The position numbers were made by a program, and so were the translations under genes. A stretch of 20,684 bases of DNA from Chitinophagaceae bacterium (GTDB taxonomy: Bacteria; Bacteroidota; Bacteroidia; Chitinophagales; Chitinophagaceae). The stretch is from positions 1 to 20,684 of the forward strand of contig JADJYK010000011.1 in assembly GCA_016719815.1 (NCBI GenBank). Reading direction: 5' to 3'. The notes under the pieces were generated by a model. That model was not told where the DNA came from. It did no database searches and saw nothing but the letters and a program-made list of their open reading frames with translations. Every line of letters begins with the position of its first letter. Positions within the stretch are counted from its first letter, which is position 1. Shown piece by piece: positions 8,737 through 14,752 of this stretch.

Positions 8737-9327
8737 ATGCCGATTTTTTTCAACAACAAATCAACGAAAACACAAGATTGGGTGTTTGGAAGATAGAAGA
8801 ATCGGAAGAATTCTTTAAAGGAAATGTGCCACAGCACCGGGATGTTACCCATCCGCACAAGCGGTTGCAGCACCTGGCAGGTCGCTTTTTATTGCAATAC
8901 CTTTTCCCTAGACTTTCCTATGAATTAATTGAAATTGCGGATACCCGCAAACCATTCATTCCCGATGCAAAGATATCATTTTCTATTTCACACTGCGGCG
9001 ATTATGCAGCAGCCATCGTAAGCAAAAACAGCAGGGTGGGATGGATGTTGAAATTCCATGTAGAGAAGATTAAAATTCAGGATAAGACTTGTCAAAGAGG
9101 AAAGAGAAATATTCAATAATCTTGCCAGCCGCTGCAAACACTGATTCCCGACTTCTGACTCGGATTCCCGGTTTCCAACGCTCCTCTGGTCAGCCAAAGA
9201 AGCTGTTTTTAAATGGTATGGAGCGGGTGAAGTGGATTTTCGTAAGCAAACACTGTTAAAGCAAATACATACAGGCGAAGAAATGATTGATTGTTTATTC
9301 ACAAAAACTCAATCGGAACTAGATTAA
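8737..9327 (+). CDS. 4'-phosphopantetheinyl transferase superfamily protein (Sfp-type)
   Basis: Transfers 4'-phosphopantetheine from CoA to a serine of carrier proteins (acyl carrier protein or biosynthetic carrier domains). The start ATG at 8737 gives MPIFFN. After a shift come LGVWKIEESEEFFKGNVPQ, THPHKRLQHLAGRFLLQYLF, ADTRKPFIPDAKISFSISHC and GDYAAAIVS, the P1-like substrate region. The VGxDVE metal-binding motif near 9037 is garbled: RVG is followed by a frame change that restores DVE. The second signature, WSAKEAVFKWYGAGEVDFRK, holds the Glu and Lys of the WxxKEAxxK motif (near 9190-9245). The end CLFTKTQSELD stops at 9327. About 197 codons is normal. Whether it serves the fatty-acid ACP or secondary metabolism cannot be told. 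Confidence 0.88.
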
Positions 9328-9390
9328 TTACAGGTTGTTCGATAAACTGGTGCTGGCCTGGGTAGCAAGTTGAAGTTAAAAAATGTTGTC

Positions 9391-10577
9391 CTATTCTTCT
9401 TCTTCATTATTTCCTTCTTCCAGCAAATTCAAATCCACATCTGTGCCCGAAATACCTTCAATAGAACCCCCGGATATGGGCTGCATTCAATAGTACTTTT
9501 TCTAGCTGTTTCTCTCTGGCTTTCCATAGTTTTTCCATGGCATCCCGTTCTTTTTGAATGGAGAGTTTCATCCCCATAAATCCTTCACGGATGGCCTGCC
9601 ATTGCTCGCAAACTCACGGCTGGTAAGATAATCGTAAAGCAAGTGCATTTTATCGCCACGGTTTTCCTGGCTTTTTAATGCCGCAGATATTTTGATGATG
9701 CCATCCCAGCATATGCACTATCGGCTGCACTTCACTGAAAGTGCAAATCCACACTCCATCTTTTTCACCAAAACGGTCCATATCTTTTGGCATGGCCTGG
9801 CTAATCACGGCCACATCAGCACCCTGGCTGCGCATATCAGCTTTCAGTTTTCAATCCAGTCGGCAGAAAAATCCTTGGTGCGTTTGCTTTCAAATATGAT
9901 GTGGCCACATTCCTGTCCGAAATTGTTGCGTACGGTTTGTATGCAGTCGGCTCCCCGAACACCTTTGCCCACTTCTTCAATAACATCAAAAGGGAAGGCT
10001 GTGCGAAGCAGTTCTTCCAGCAGCAGTTCCTGCACTTCGCCCTGTGTTTGCATACTGCCTTGCTCGGCCCTGCGTTTCATCTCTTCGGCCAGCTTTTCTG
10101 AGCCTCCAGTTTTTCTTCCATCTCTTTCAGCCGCAGTTGAAACTCAGTTTCTTTGGCCGCATTACGTTGTTCTTCTTTAATTTTCTTATCTCCACAGAAA
10201 GTTTCTCCCTTTCTTCCTGCAATTTCTTCTGTACAGAAAGTTCCAGTTCGGCTTCTTTGTTTTTTAATTCCTGTTCTTTCTTCAGAAATTCTAATTGCTG
10301 TTCCCGTGCCTGGCGCAGCTTTTCTTCATTGTCTTTATTGTTTTGTTCGAGCAGGTGCAGTTTGTTTTCAAAATCGGAGGCAACAGATTTGCGGATGAGT
10401 TCTTCCGTTTCTTTCTGTGTTTTTCTTTTTCTTCCAGTATCTGAGCTTCAAATTTTTGTTGTTGCAGTTTTTGCCACTCAGTCATTTTACTGCGGTTCCC
10501 GTTGCACTTCTTCACGGATGCTGTCGGTAGGTTCAAATTCATGGCCGCAATTCGGGCATTTTTATTTCTGCAGGCAT
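9391..10577 (-). CDS. DUF2130 domain-containing protein (zinc ribbon, coiled coil, nuclease-like core)
   Basis: The start ATG at 10577 reads MPAEIK, then CPNCGHEFEPTDSIREEV in an adjacent frame, a single CxxC zinc-ribbon knuckle. A long Glu/Lys/Gln-rich coiled coil follows (about residues 30-150, bases 10500-10080). The conserved core is YGKGVRGADCIQTVRNNFGQ (with a preceding FDVIEEVGKG), CGHIIFESKRTKDFSADWIE, MRSQGADVAVISQAMPKDMD and GVWICTFSEVQPIVHML. The FESKRTK and ADVAVIS segments resemble a restriction-endonuclease-like fold (inference). The C-terminus ends in an acidic EEEE tail at 9391. About 395 residues fits the family. The biological role is not established. At least four indels interrupt it. 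The gene is solitary here. Confidence 0.85.
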
Positions 10578-10593
10578 TACAAATTACTTTTTT

Positions 10594-10601
10594 CAAATCT
10601 A
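10594..10601 (-). promoter_or_regulatory. Possible -7 box for the DUF2130 gene
   Basis: The minus strand reads TAGATTTG, matching TAnnTTTG, 16 bases before the ATG at 10577. No -33 element was found at the expected distance. Confidence 0.35.
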
Positions 10602-10636
10602 CAAATAGAATGGTGGATTAAGCTGATAGAAACAAA

Positions 10637-10657
10637 AAAGCGACCAAAGTCGCTTTT
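10637..10657. terminator. Terminator hairpin, copy 3 (farthest from tRNA-Leu)
   Basis: AAAGCGAC and GTCGCTTT pair perfectly around CAAA, flanked by A and T runs. This is the same 20-base hairpin found at 10983 and 11330. On the minus strand it ends the last tRNA-tail module and lies after both GIY-YIG genes. Confidence 0.8.
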
Positions 10658-10663
10658 AGATTG

Positions 10664-10702
10664 TGCCCCGGACCCCGATTGGATCAGGGTAGAACATTAC
10701 TG
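10664..10702 (-). repeat. tRNA-Leu 3' end remnant, distal copy
   Basis: The minus strand reads CAGTAATGTTC, a short inverted repeat (CCCTGAT/ATCGGGG) and TCCGGGGCA. The outer blocks match the variable arm and acceptor 3' strand of tRNA-Leu(UAA) at 11357-11395. The middle is diverged in sequence but has the same length within one base. The anticodon and 5' half are absent. Confidence 0.65.
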
Positions 10703-10709
10703 ACAATAG

Positions 10710-10973
10710 TCACCGGTTTATATAAGTTGGCCAATCGCCAGTAAGCAGCGATTCTGTATAAATTCTGCTTTTTTGTTTTATCCTGAATTCCTCTTTCCTG
10801 GCTTCAGCTTCGGTTTCAAAAGTTTTATAAGCACATAACTTATAAGGAAAACAATTCTTTGTTGCCGGAACCAATCCTCAGTTATGCCTGATGAGCCTTG
10901 CATGTACATCCGCACTGAAACCAACATAATAGCGGTCACATTTTTCTGAATAAAGTATGTAAACGTAAAACAT
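10710..10973 (-). CDS. GIY-YIG nuclease family protein, distal copy
   Basis: Small single-domain GIY-YIG protein of 87 codons plus stop. The start ATG at 10971-10973 gives MFYVYILYSEKCDRYYVGFS, where YVY (residues 3-5) and YVG (16-18) are the GIY and YIG strands. It is followed by ADVHARLIRHN with the catalytic-type Arg, and EAEARKEEFRIK with the family Glu. The end KSRIYTESLLTGDWPT reaches a TGA at 10710-10712. The frame is continuous over the whole length except for one TGA after RHN, where the proximal copy has TGC (Cys). A single error or mutation would explain it. Such small proteins are widespread in Bacteroidota and their substrate is generally unknown. Confidence 0.85.
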
Positions 10974-10982
10974 AAAACAAAA

Positions 10983-11003
10983 AAAGCGACCAAAGTCGCT
11001 TTT
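10983..11003. terminator. Terminator hairpin, copy 2
   Basis: The stem is AAAGCGAC/GTCGCTTT with CAAA loop and T run, identical to the copies at 10637 and 11330. It separates the two GIY-YIG frames and follows the inner tRNA-tail remnant on the minus strand. Confidence 0.8.
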
Positions 11004-11009
11004 AGATTG

Positions 11010-11048
11010 TGCCCCGGACCCCGATTGGATCGGGGTAGAACATTGCTG
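11010..11048 (-). repeat. tRNA-Leu 3' end remnant, proximal copy
   Basis: The minus strand reads CAGCAATGTTC (identical to the tRNA-Leu variable arm), then CCCCGATCCAATCGGGG, a perfect 7 bp stem with a three-base loop in place of the T arm. TCCGGGGCACAATCT follows, identical to the tRNA acceptor 3' strand and what lies after it. It cannot be a tRNA because the 5' half is missing. Confidence 0.7.
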
Positions 11049-11055
11049 ACAATAG

Positions 11056-11320
11056 TCACCGGTTTAGATAAGTTGGCCAGTCGCCGGTAAGCAGCGATTC
11101 TGTATAAATTCTGCTTTTTTGTTTTTTATCCTGAATTCCTCTTTCCTGGCTTCAGCTTCGGTTTCAAAAGTTTTATAAGCACATAACTTATAAGGAAAAC
11201 AATTCTTTGTTGCGGAACCAATCCGCAGTTATGCCTGATGAGCCTTGCATGTACATCCGCACTGAAACCAACATAATAGCGGTCACATTTTTCTGAATAA
11301 AGTATGTAAACGTAAAACAT
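11056..11320 (-). CDS. GIY-YIG nuclease family protein, copy next to tRNA-Leu
   Basis: Second copy of the same gene. The start ATG at 11318-11320 and the first 36 residues match the distal copy, with Cys after RHN instead of a stop. One C is missing near 11211 (GTTGCGG versus GTTGCCGG), and one or two A's are extra near 11128, so the C-terminal half is read in another frame. Combining both copies gives one intact 87-residue protein. The start lies 10 bases from the terminator stem that ends tRNA-Leu, so it needs read-through or its own promoter. No clear promoter box was seen between them. Confidence 0.83.
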
Positions 11321-11329
11321 AAAACAAAA

Positions 11330-11350
11330 AAAGCGACCAAAGTCGCTTTT
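11330..11350 (-). terminator. Terminator of tRNA-Leu(UAA), copy 1
   Basis: The hairpin AAAGCGAC-CAAA-GTCGCTTT lies 7 bases after the tRNA 3' end on the minus strand and ends in seven T's. It is the parent-position copy of the three identical terminators. Confidence 0.85.
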
Positions 11351-11356
11351 AGATTG

Positions 11357-11442
11357 TGCCCCGGATCGGAGTTGAACCGATACGAACATTGCTGTTCACA
11401 GGATTTTAAGTCCTGCGTGTCTACCAATTCCACCACCAGGGC
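11357..11442 (-). tRNA. tRNA-Leu (anticodon UAA)
   Basis: Class II tRNA of 86 bases. The acceptor arms GCCCTGG and CCGGGGC pair with one G-U, with discriminator A. The anticodon stem CAGGA/TCCTG closes CTTAAAA, giving TAA. The variable arm GAACAGCAATGTTC forms its own stem, and the T arm is ATCGG-TTCAACT-CCGAT. No CCA is encoded. Its 3' portion is the source-like sequence for the remnants at 10664 and 11010. Confidence 0.96.
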
Positions 11443-11445
11443 AAC

Positions 11446-11471
11446 AAAAAAAATCCCTCCACCAAAGGAGG
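11446..11471 (-). terminator. Terminator between tRNA-Gly and tRNA-Leu
   Basis: CCTCC and GGAGG pair around a six-base loop. On the minus strand this is followed by GATTTTTTTTG. It lies just downstream of tRNA-Gly and just upstream of tRNA-Leu, so the two tRNAs may be only partly co-transcribed. Confidence 0.6.
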
Positions 11472-11485
11472 AAGGACTCTCTCTG

Positions 11486-11558
<73 letters not shown>

Positions 11559-11632
11559 ATTTTTTGAAGTATTGTAATAACCAGGTTATTTTGGTCATTT
11601 ACTTCAGTCGTTTATAAAGAACTAAGGGGTTG

Positions 11633-11640
11633 CAAAAATA
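11633..11640 (-). promoter_or_regulatory. -7 box upstream of tRNA-Gly
   Basis: The minus strand reads TATTTTTG, with a TTTG block 16 bases further upstream (11657-11660), slightly short of the usual spacing. It lies about 75 bases before the tRNA-Gly 5' end. Confidence 0.5.
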
Positions 11641-11677
11641 GGCCGAATACCCTTTTCAAAAAAATTTTTGTACCGCT

Positions 11678-11896
11678 TTATTTGTATTTGGGAGTATATA
11701 ATGAACTCTCCTGAACAGGGACATCAATTTTGCTGTACCGCTTGCGCCCCAGCATTACGCAACTGCCTAAAATTAATGCCACCAGGCAGGCTACCTGCAG
11801 ATAAAACAGGAAGGCTGATGAGGATGTCCAGTTGTGGGTAAAGTCACTGTCCTGAACTTTTCTTAACTCTTTGTGGTATTCAGGGTTATTGCTCAT
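11678..11896 (-). CDS. Small single-helix membrane protein, unknown
   Basis: An intact 72-residue frame starting MSNNPEYHKELRKVQDSDF. Its one strong transmembrane segment is FLFYLQVACLVALILGSCVM (about residues 29-48), followed by LGRKRYSKIDVPVQ and a C-terminus ending TPKYK. The basic residues after the helix suggest an N-out or tail-facing topology, but this is weak inference. I do not recognise a family. It has a good -7 box 18 bases upstream and is not visibly part of an operon, lying between the tRNA-Gly promoter and the glycosyltransferase end. It is unbroken in a noisy region, and its composition looks coding. Confidence 0.6.
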   Translation of the reverse strand: MSNNPEYHKELRKVQDSDFTHNWTSSSAFLFYLQVACLVALILGSCVMLGRKRYSKIDVPVQESSLYTPKYK

Positions 11897-11913
11897 ATTG
11901 CAATTTTGTGGTG

Positions 11914-11921
11914 CAAAAATA
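11914..11921 (-). promoter_or_regulatory. -7 box for the small membrane protein
   Basis: The minus strand reads TATTTTTG, followed by GCACCACAAAATTGCAATATG, so the box is 18 bases before the start codon. A TTG lies 15 bases upstream of the box, closer than ideal. Confidence 0.5.
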
Positions 11922-11939
11922 AGGGTATAGCGAATACAA

Positions 11940-12970
11940 TTATTTCGTTTTTTTCACAATTTGACTGAAAATTCTAAGCTTTTTTACAAAGTACAGCCAG
12001 ATGATATTCCTGTTCAGATAGCCGTGCAGGACTCCATTGCTTGTGGACGGAAATGTACTTCTCTTACGGTGAAACAGCCACCATTTTTAAATGCGATTTC
12101 TGCCCTTATTACCGCTTTGAAATATCCCACATCACCCGATAGCAGACCTTTAAACGCAGAAATTACATCCAATACATTTCTTGCCGGCATAACCCACAGT
12201 TTTTTTCCTGAAAGGAAGATTTTTTGTACAACATAATACGGTTGTTGCGGAAGTTGAGAAATGTCTTTAATGCGTTGCCTTTTGGCAGTGTGCCGCCACC
12301 TACATGATACACAGTAGCGGCAGGGCATGAAAACACTTTGTAACCGGCCAGTTGTATGCGCCAGCATAAGTCAATTTCTTCCTGGTGAGCAAAGAAATAT
12401 TCGTCAAATCCTTTCATTTCATGAAAAACAGATCCCCTGATAAACATTGCAGCACCGCTTGCCCAAAATACCGGTTCTTCCTGGTCGTATTGTCCTTTGT
12501 CCTCCTCACATATATCAAATACCCGGCCTTTGGCAAAAGGGTAGCCATATTTATCGAGCCAGCCACCTGCTGCACCGGCATATTCAAACATTGTTTTGTT
12601 GTGATAGGATAAAATCTTTGGCTGGCAGGCTGCAATCTGCATATTACTTTCAAGCAGGATAACCATAGGCTCAATCCATCCTGGACTTACTTCCACATCG
12701 GAGTTGAGCAGGATAGTAGTCACTTTCCACCCGCTCAGTGCTTCGTTGTATCCTTTGGCAAAACCATAATTCTGCCCATTGTTAATAATCTGCACCTGCG
12801 GACTATGTTGCTTGCAGAAATGCAATTGAATCGTCTGTTGACCCATTATCTGCCACTATAACTGCATAATGTGCATAAGTAGCAGAAAGTACCGATGGCA
12901 GAAATTCTTGCAGGAATGTTCTGCCATTCCAGTTCAGGATAACGATTGCTACTTGTGGTGAACGGTTCAA
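11940..12970 (-). CDS. Glycosyltransferase family 2 protein
   Basis: GT-A fold transferase using nucleotide sugars, most like rhamnosyl/glycosyl transferases of surface polysaccharide pathways. The start is uncertain. TTG at 12968-12970 gives NRSPQVAIVILNWNGRTFL; an ATG has probably been lost (ATTGAACC for ATGAACC), and a frame also reaches 12991. Domains are the N-terminal VAIVILNWNG strand, VIVADNGSTDDSIAFLQ, NNGQNYGFAKGYNEAL, ILLNSDVEVSPGW (the DxD-like motif), VFWASGAAMFIRGSVF, GFDEYFFAHQEEIDLCWRI and VYHVGGGTLPKG. After a shift the C-terminus has WVMPARNVLDVISAFKGLL and WLYFVKKLRIFSQIVKKT, ending TAA at 11940-11942. About 343 codons is typical. It is divergent from the histidine kinase, with 59 bases between their starts. 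Confidence 0.93.
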
Positions 12971-12988
12971 TGTTTGAAAATATTTATT

Positions 12989-12996
12989 CAAAAATA
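12989..12996 (-). promoter_or_regulatory. -7 box for the glycosyltransferase
   Basis: The minus strand reads TATTTTTG about 19 bases before the preferred TTG/ATG start at 12970. If real, this box rules out the longer start at 12991, because that codon would overlap it. Confidence 0.45.
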
Positions 12997-13029
12997 AGGC
13001 AAGCCGGACTATCGTTGCTAAATTCGGGC

Positions 13030-14177
13030 ATGTTTCGGCAATTGCTTAACTGGCGCATTATTATTGCACTGATTGCTATCTTAATAGCAAGCGGTACCAT
13101 TTTCTATTCGCAATACCTTGCCCGTAAGATTGAAAATGATGAAAGGGTAAAAGTGGAGCAATGGGTGGAAGCCAGCAAATCAATTCTTGATCCGGAGAAT
13201 ACAGAGACCAAGCTTGCTTCAAAAATTATCAGGGATAATATTGATATTCCTATTATTCAGACAAATGAGAAAGACAGCATTGTAGATTATATAAACCTTG
13301 ATACGCTGAAGGTAAAACAACATGAAGGCTATTTGAACAGGCAGTTGAAAAGGTTAAGATCGGCCAATACTCCCGTAACCTATACTGACCCTGTCGACTC
13401 ATTGAAAGTGAACAAATACTATTATAGTCATACACGGTTTGCTCAACGAGGTTCGCTATTATCCCATTGTGCAGCTTTGTATTGTGGCACTGTTCATTGC
13501 CATTACATTATTATCGTTGCCAGAGCAGTTTCCGCTCAGCACAAAACCAGGTTTGGGCTGGCATGGCCAAAAACAGCTCACCAGCTGGGAACACCGGTTT
13601 CTTCATTAGAAGGCTGGGTAGAGATGCTGAAGGAGAATCCGGCCGGTGAGAAGATTGCCTATGAACTGGAGAAAGATGTGAACCGGCTGCGGCTGGTGTC
13701 TGACCGGTTTGGTAAAATAGGCAGTACACCACACCTGGAGCCGCATGATATAGTTGCACAGGTGAGAAGAATGGCAGATTACATGAAGAAAAGAGCCACA
13801 GGGAAAATCAGTTTCTCATTGAATACAAATAATAATGAAATACTGATAGTACCCGTTTCTGCGCCTTTATTTGACTGGGTAATAGAAAACCTTTTAAAAA
13901 ATGCGCTGGATGCTATGGAAGGAAAAGGATCTATTACAGTTGACATACATAATGAAAAGAAGTGGTGATAATTGATGTATCAGATACCGGCAAAGGCATC
14001 AGCAAGCAGAATATAGCCAAAGTGTTTAAGCCCGGCTTTACCACAAAGAAAAGAGGCTGGGGGCTTGGCCTTAGCCTCAGCCGCCGCATAATAGAACAAT
14101 ACCACAAAGGCCATTTAACTGTGAAGTATTCTGAACCCGGTAAAGGCACCACGTTCCGGATTGTTTTAAAAAAGTAA
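13030..14177 (+). CDS. Sensor histidine kinase
   Basis: Membrane-bound two-component kinase. The ATG at 13030 gives MFRQLLNWR and the first helix IIIALIAILIASGTIFYSQY. An extracytoplasmic region of about 110 residues follows, and then a second helix PIVQLCIVALFIAITLL read in another frame (13460-13510). The H box is reconstructed as MAKETAHQLGTPVSSLEGW (13562-13620), the conserved ETAHQLGTP type; the Glu before Thr is lost to a frame change. The N box is WVIENLLKNALDAMEGKG, G1 is VSDTGKGI, the F box is KVFKPGFTTKKRGWG, and G2 is GLGLSLSRRIIEQYH. The end FRIVLKK stops at 14177. About 382 codons. No sensor domain or partner regulator is visible nearby. A longer upstream start at 12970 is possible but would overlap the glycosyltransferase start. 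Confidence 0.92.
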
Positions 14178-14211
14178 TGGCTTCAAATTTTTCCAGTAAT
14201 CATTTTCGGAC

Positions 14212-14219
14212 TAAATTTG
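14212..14219 (+). promoter_or_regulatory. -7 box for tRNA-Leu(GAG)
   Basis: TAAATTTG matches TAnnTTTG 13 bases upstream of the tRNA 5' end. The -33 region is only T-rich. Confidence 0.55.
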
Positions 14220-14232
14220 CGTCCCCCTTAAC

Positions 14233-14316
14233 GCCCAGGTGGTGAAATTGGTAGACACGCTACTTTGAGGTGGTAGTGACCGAAAGGTTGTGCTGGTTCG
14301 AATCCAGTCCCGGGCA
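14233..14316 (+). tRNA. tRNA-Leu (anticodon GAG)
   Basis: Class II tRNA of 84 bases. The acceptor is GCCCAGG/CCCGGGC with one A.C mismatch at the fifth pair, probably a base error. The D arm contains GAAATTGGTAGACAC, the anticodon stem CTACT/GGTAG closes TTGAGGT (anticodon GAG), and the variable arm is near GTGACCGAAAGGTTGTG. The T arm is CTGG-TTCGAAT-CCAG. No CCA is encoded. It marks the left edge of the accessory part of the window. Confidence 0.94.
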
Positions 14317-14321
14317 CGATT

Positions 14322-14356
14322 AATCCTTGTAAGTCTTTGATTTGCAAGGATTTTTT
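14322..14356 (+). terminator. Terminator of tRNA-Leu(GAG)
   Basis: AATCCTTG and CAAGGATT form a perfect 8 bp stem, extended by weaker pairs, followed by TTTTTTATTT. It lies 5 bases after the tRNA. In Bacteroidota, tRNA 3' ends with such terminators are frequent integration targets. Confidence 0.85.
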
Positions 14357-14363
14357 ATTTCTG

Positions 14364-14437
14364 TGTGTCGAAAAGTGTCAGTTTTTCCGCTTTCTACCAT
14401 TATTAACGACACAAAAATGACACACATGATGACACAC
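14364..14437. repeat. Cluster of GACACA/TGTGTC short repeats
   Basis: TGTGTCG (14364-14370) is a perfect complement of CGACACA (14407-14413). Further GACACA copies start at 14419 and 14431, about 11-12 bases apart, i.e. one helical turn. The spacing and position after a tRNA terminator resemble arm-type recombinase sites or another protein-binding array (inference). Confidence 0.55.
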
Positions 14438-14507
14438 AAAAAAACACGTTGCAAAGGGCAGCAACAAGACCTGACAAAAGTAGTTTCAGGCCAAAAAAAT
14501 GGAAGAC

Positions 14508-14752
14508 TAACAGGGTTGTTCACCTGCACCAATGGCAGTTCATTCAACACAGCACACAAAGTTTCTTTTATCCGTTTTTGTTCACTTTTATCCGCTTCAT
14601 TAAATGCCATCGGAACACCACTTTCCAAGTTGTCAGTATCTATGCTCATGGCATATTCATTGGGTACAGATTTATTCACTTTAAAATCTGATAACGTATG
14701 AATATCCTGAAACGATCCAACCGGAAAGGTGATAAGATAACCTTCTATTATG
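14508..14752 (-). CDS. Possible fragment of an unidentified protein
   Basis: The minus strand is open from about 14752 and reads GYLITFPVGSFQDIHTLSDF, VNKSVPNEYAMSIDTDNLES, GVPMAFNEADKSEQKRIK and ETLCAVLNELPLVQVNN. The charge pattern and lack of odd residues look protein-like, more than the opposite strand. It has no visible start, because it runs into the Rhs fragment, and the sequence after VNNPV loses coding character. It could be the tail of a mobile-element gene cut at the Rhs junction, or chance. No family recognised. Apart from this, the stretch 14440-14700 holds nothing I can name. Confidence 0.22.

Larger units (their letters stand above)
10637..11329. repeat. Two tandem 346-347 bp repeat units abutting tRNA-Leu
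   Basis: Unit 1 (10637-10982) and unit 2 (10983-11329) are direct repeats with only a few substitutions and one- or two-base indels. Examples are TTATATAAG versus TTAGATAAG, CCAATCGCCAG versus CCAGTCGCCGG, and CCTCAG versus CCGCAG. Read on the minus strand, each unit has a GIY-YIG reading frame, then a tRNA-Leu-3'-end-like segment; the terminator hairpin occurs at every unit boundary. A third terminator plus the true tRNA 3' end lies at 11330-11365. The differences argue against simple double-counting of one read. Confidence 0.9.

Noticed and set aside
9692..10703. Long Ser/Phe/Cys-rich frames on the plus strand
   Set aside because: They are the complement of the Glu/Lys-rich coiled coil of the DUF2130 gene and have no sensible protein character.
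10637..11350. CRISPR-like array, because a short palindromic repeat recurs three times
   Set aside because: The spacing is about 346 bases and the intervals are near-identical gene copies; the palindrome is a terminator.
14449..14701. Plus-strand frames after tRNA-Leu(GAG) as a tyrosine recombinase N-terminus
   Set aside because: No recombinase motif could be found, and composition on this strand is poorer than on the opposite strand.
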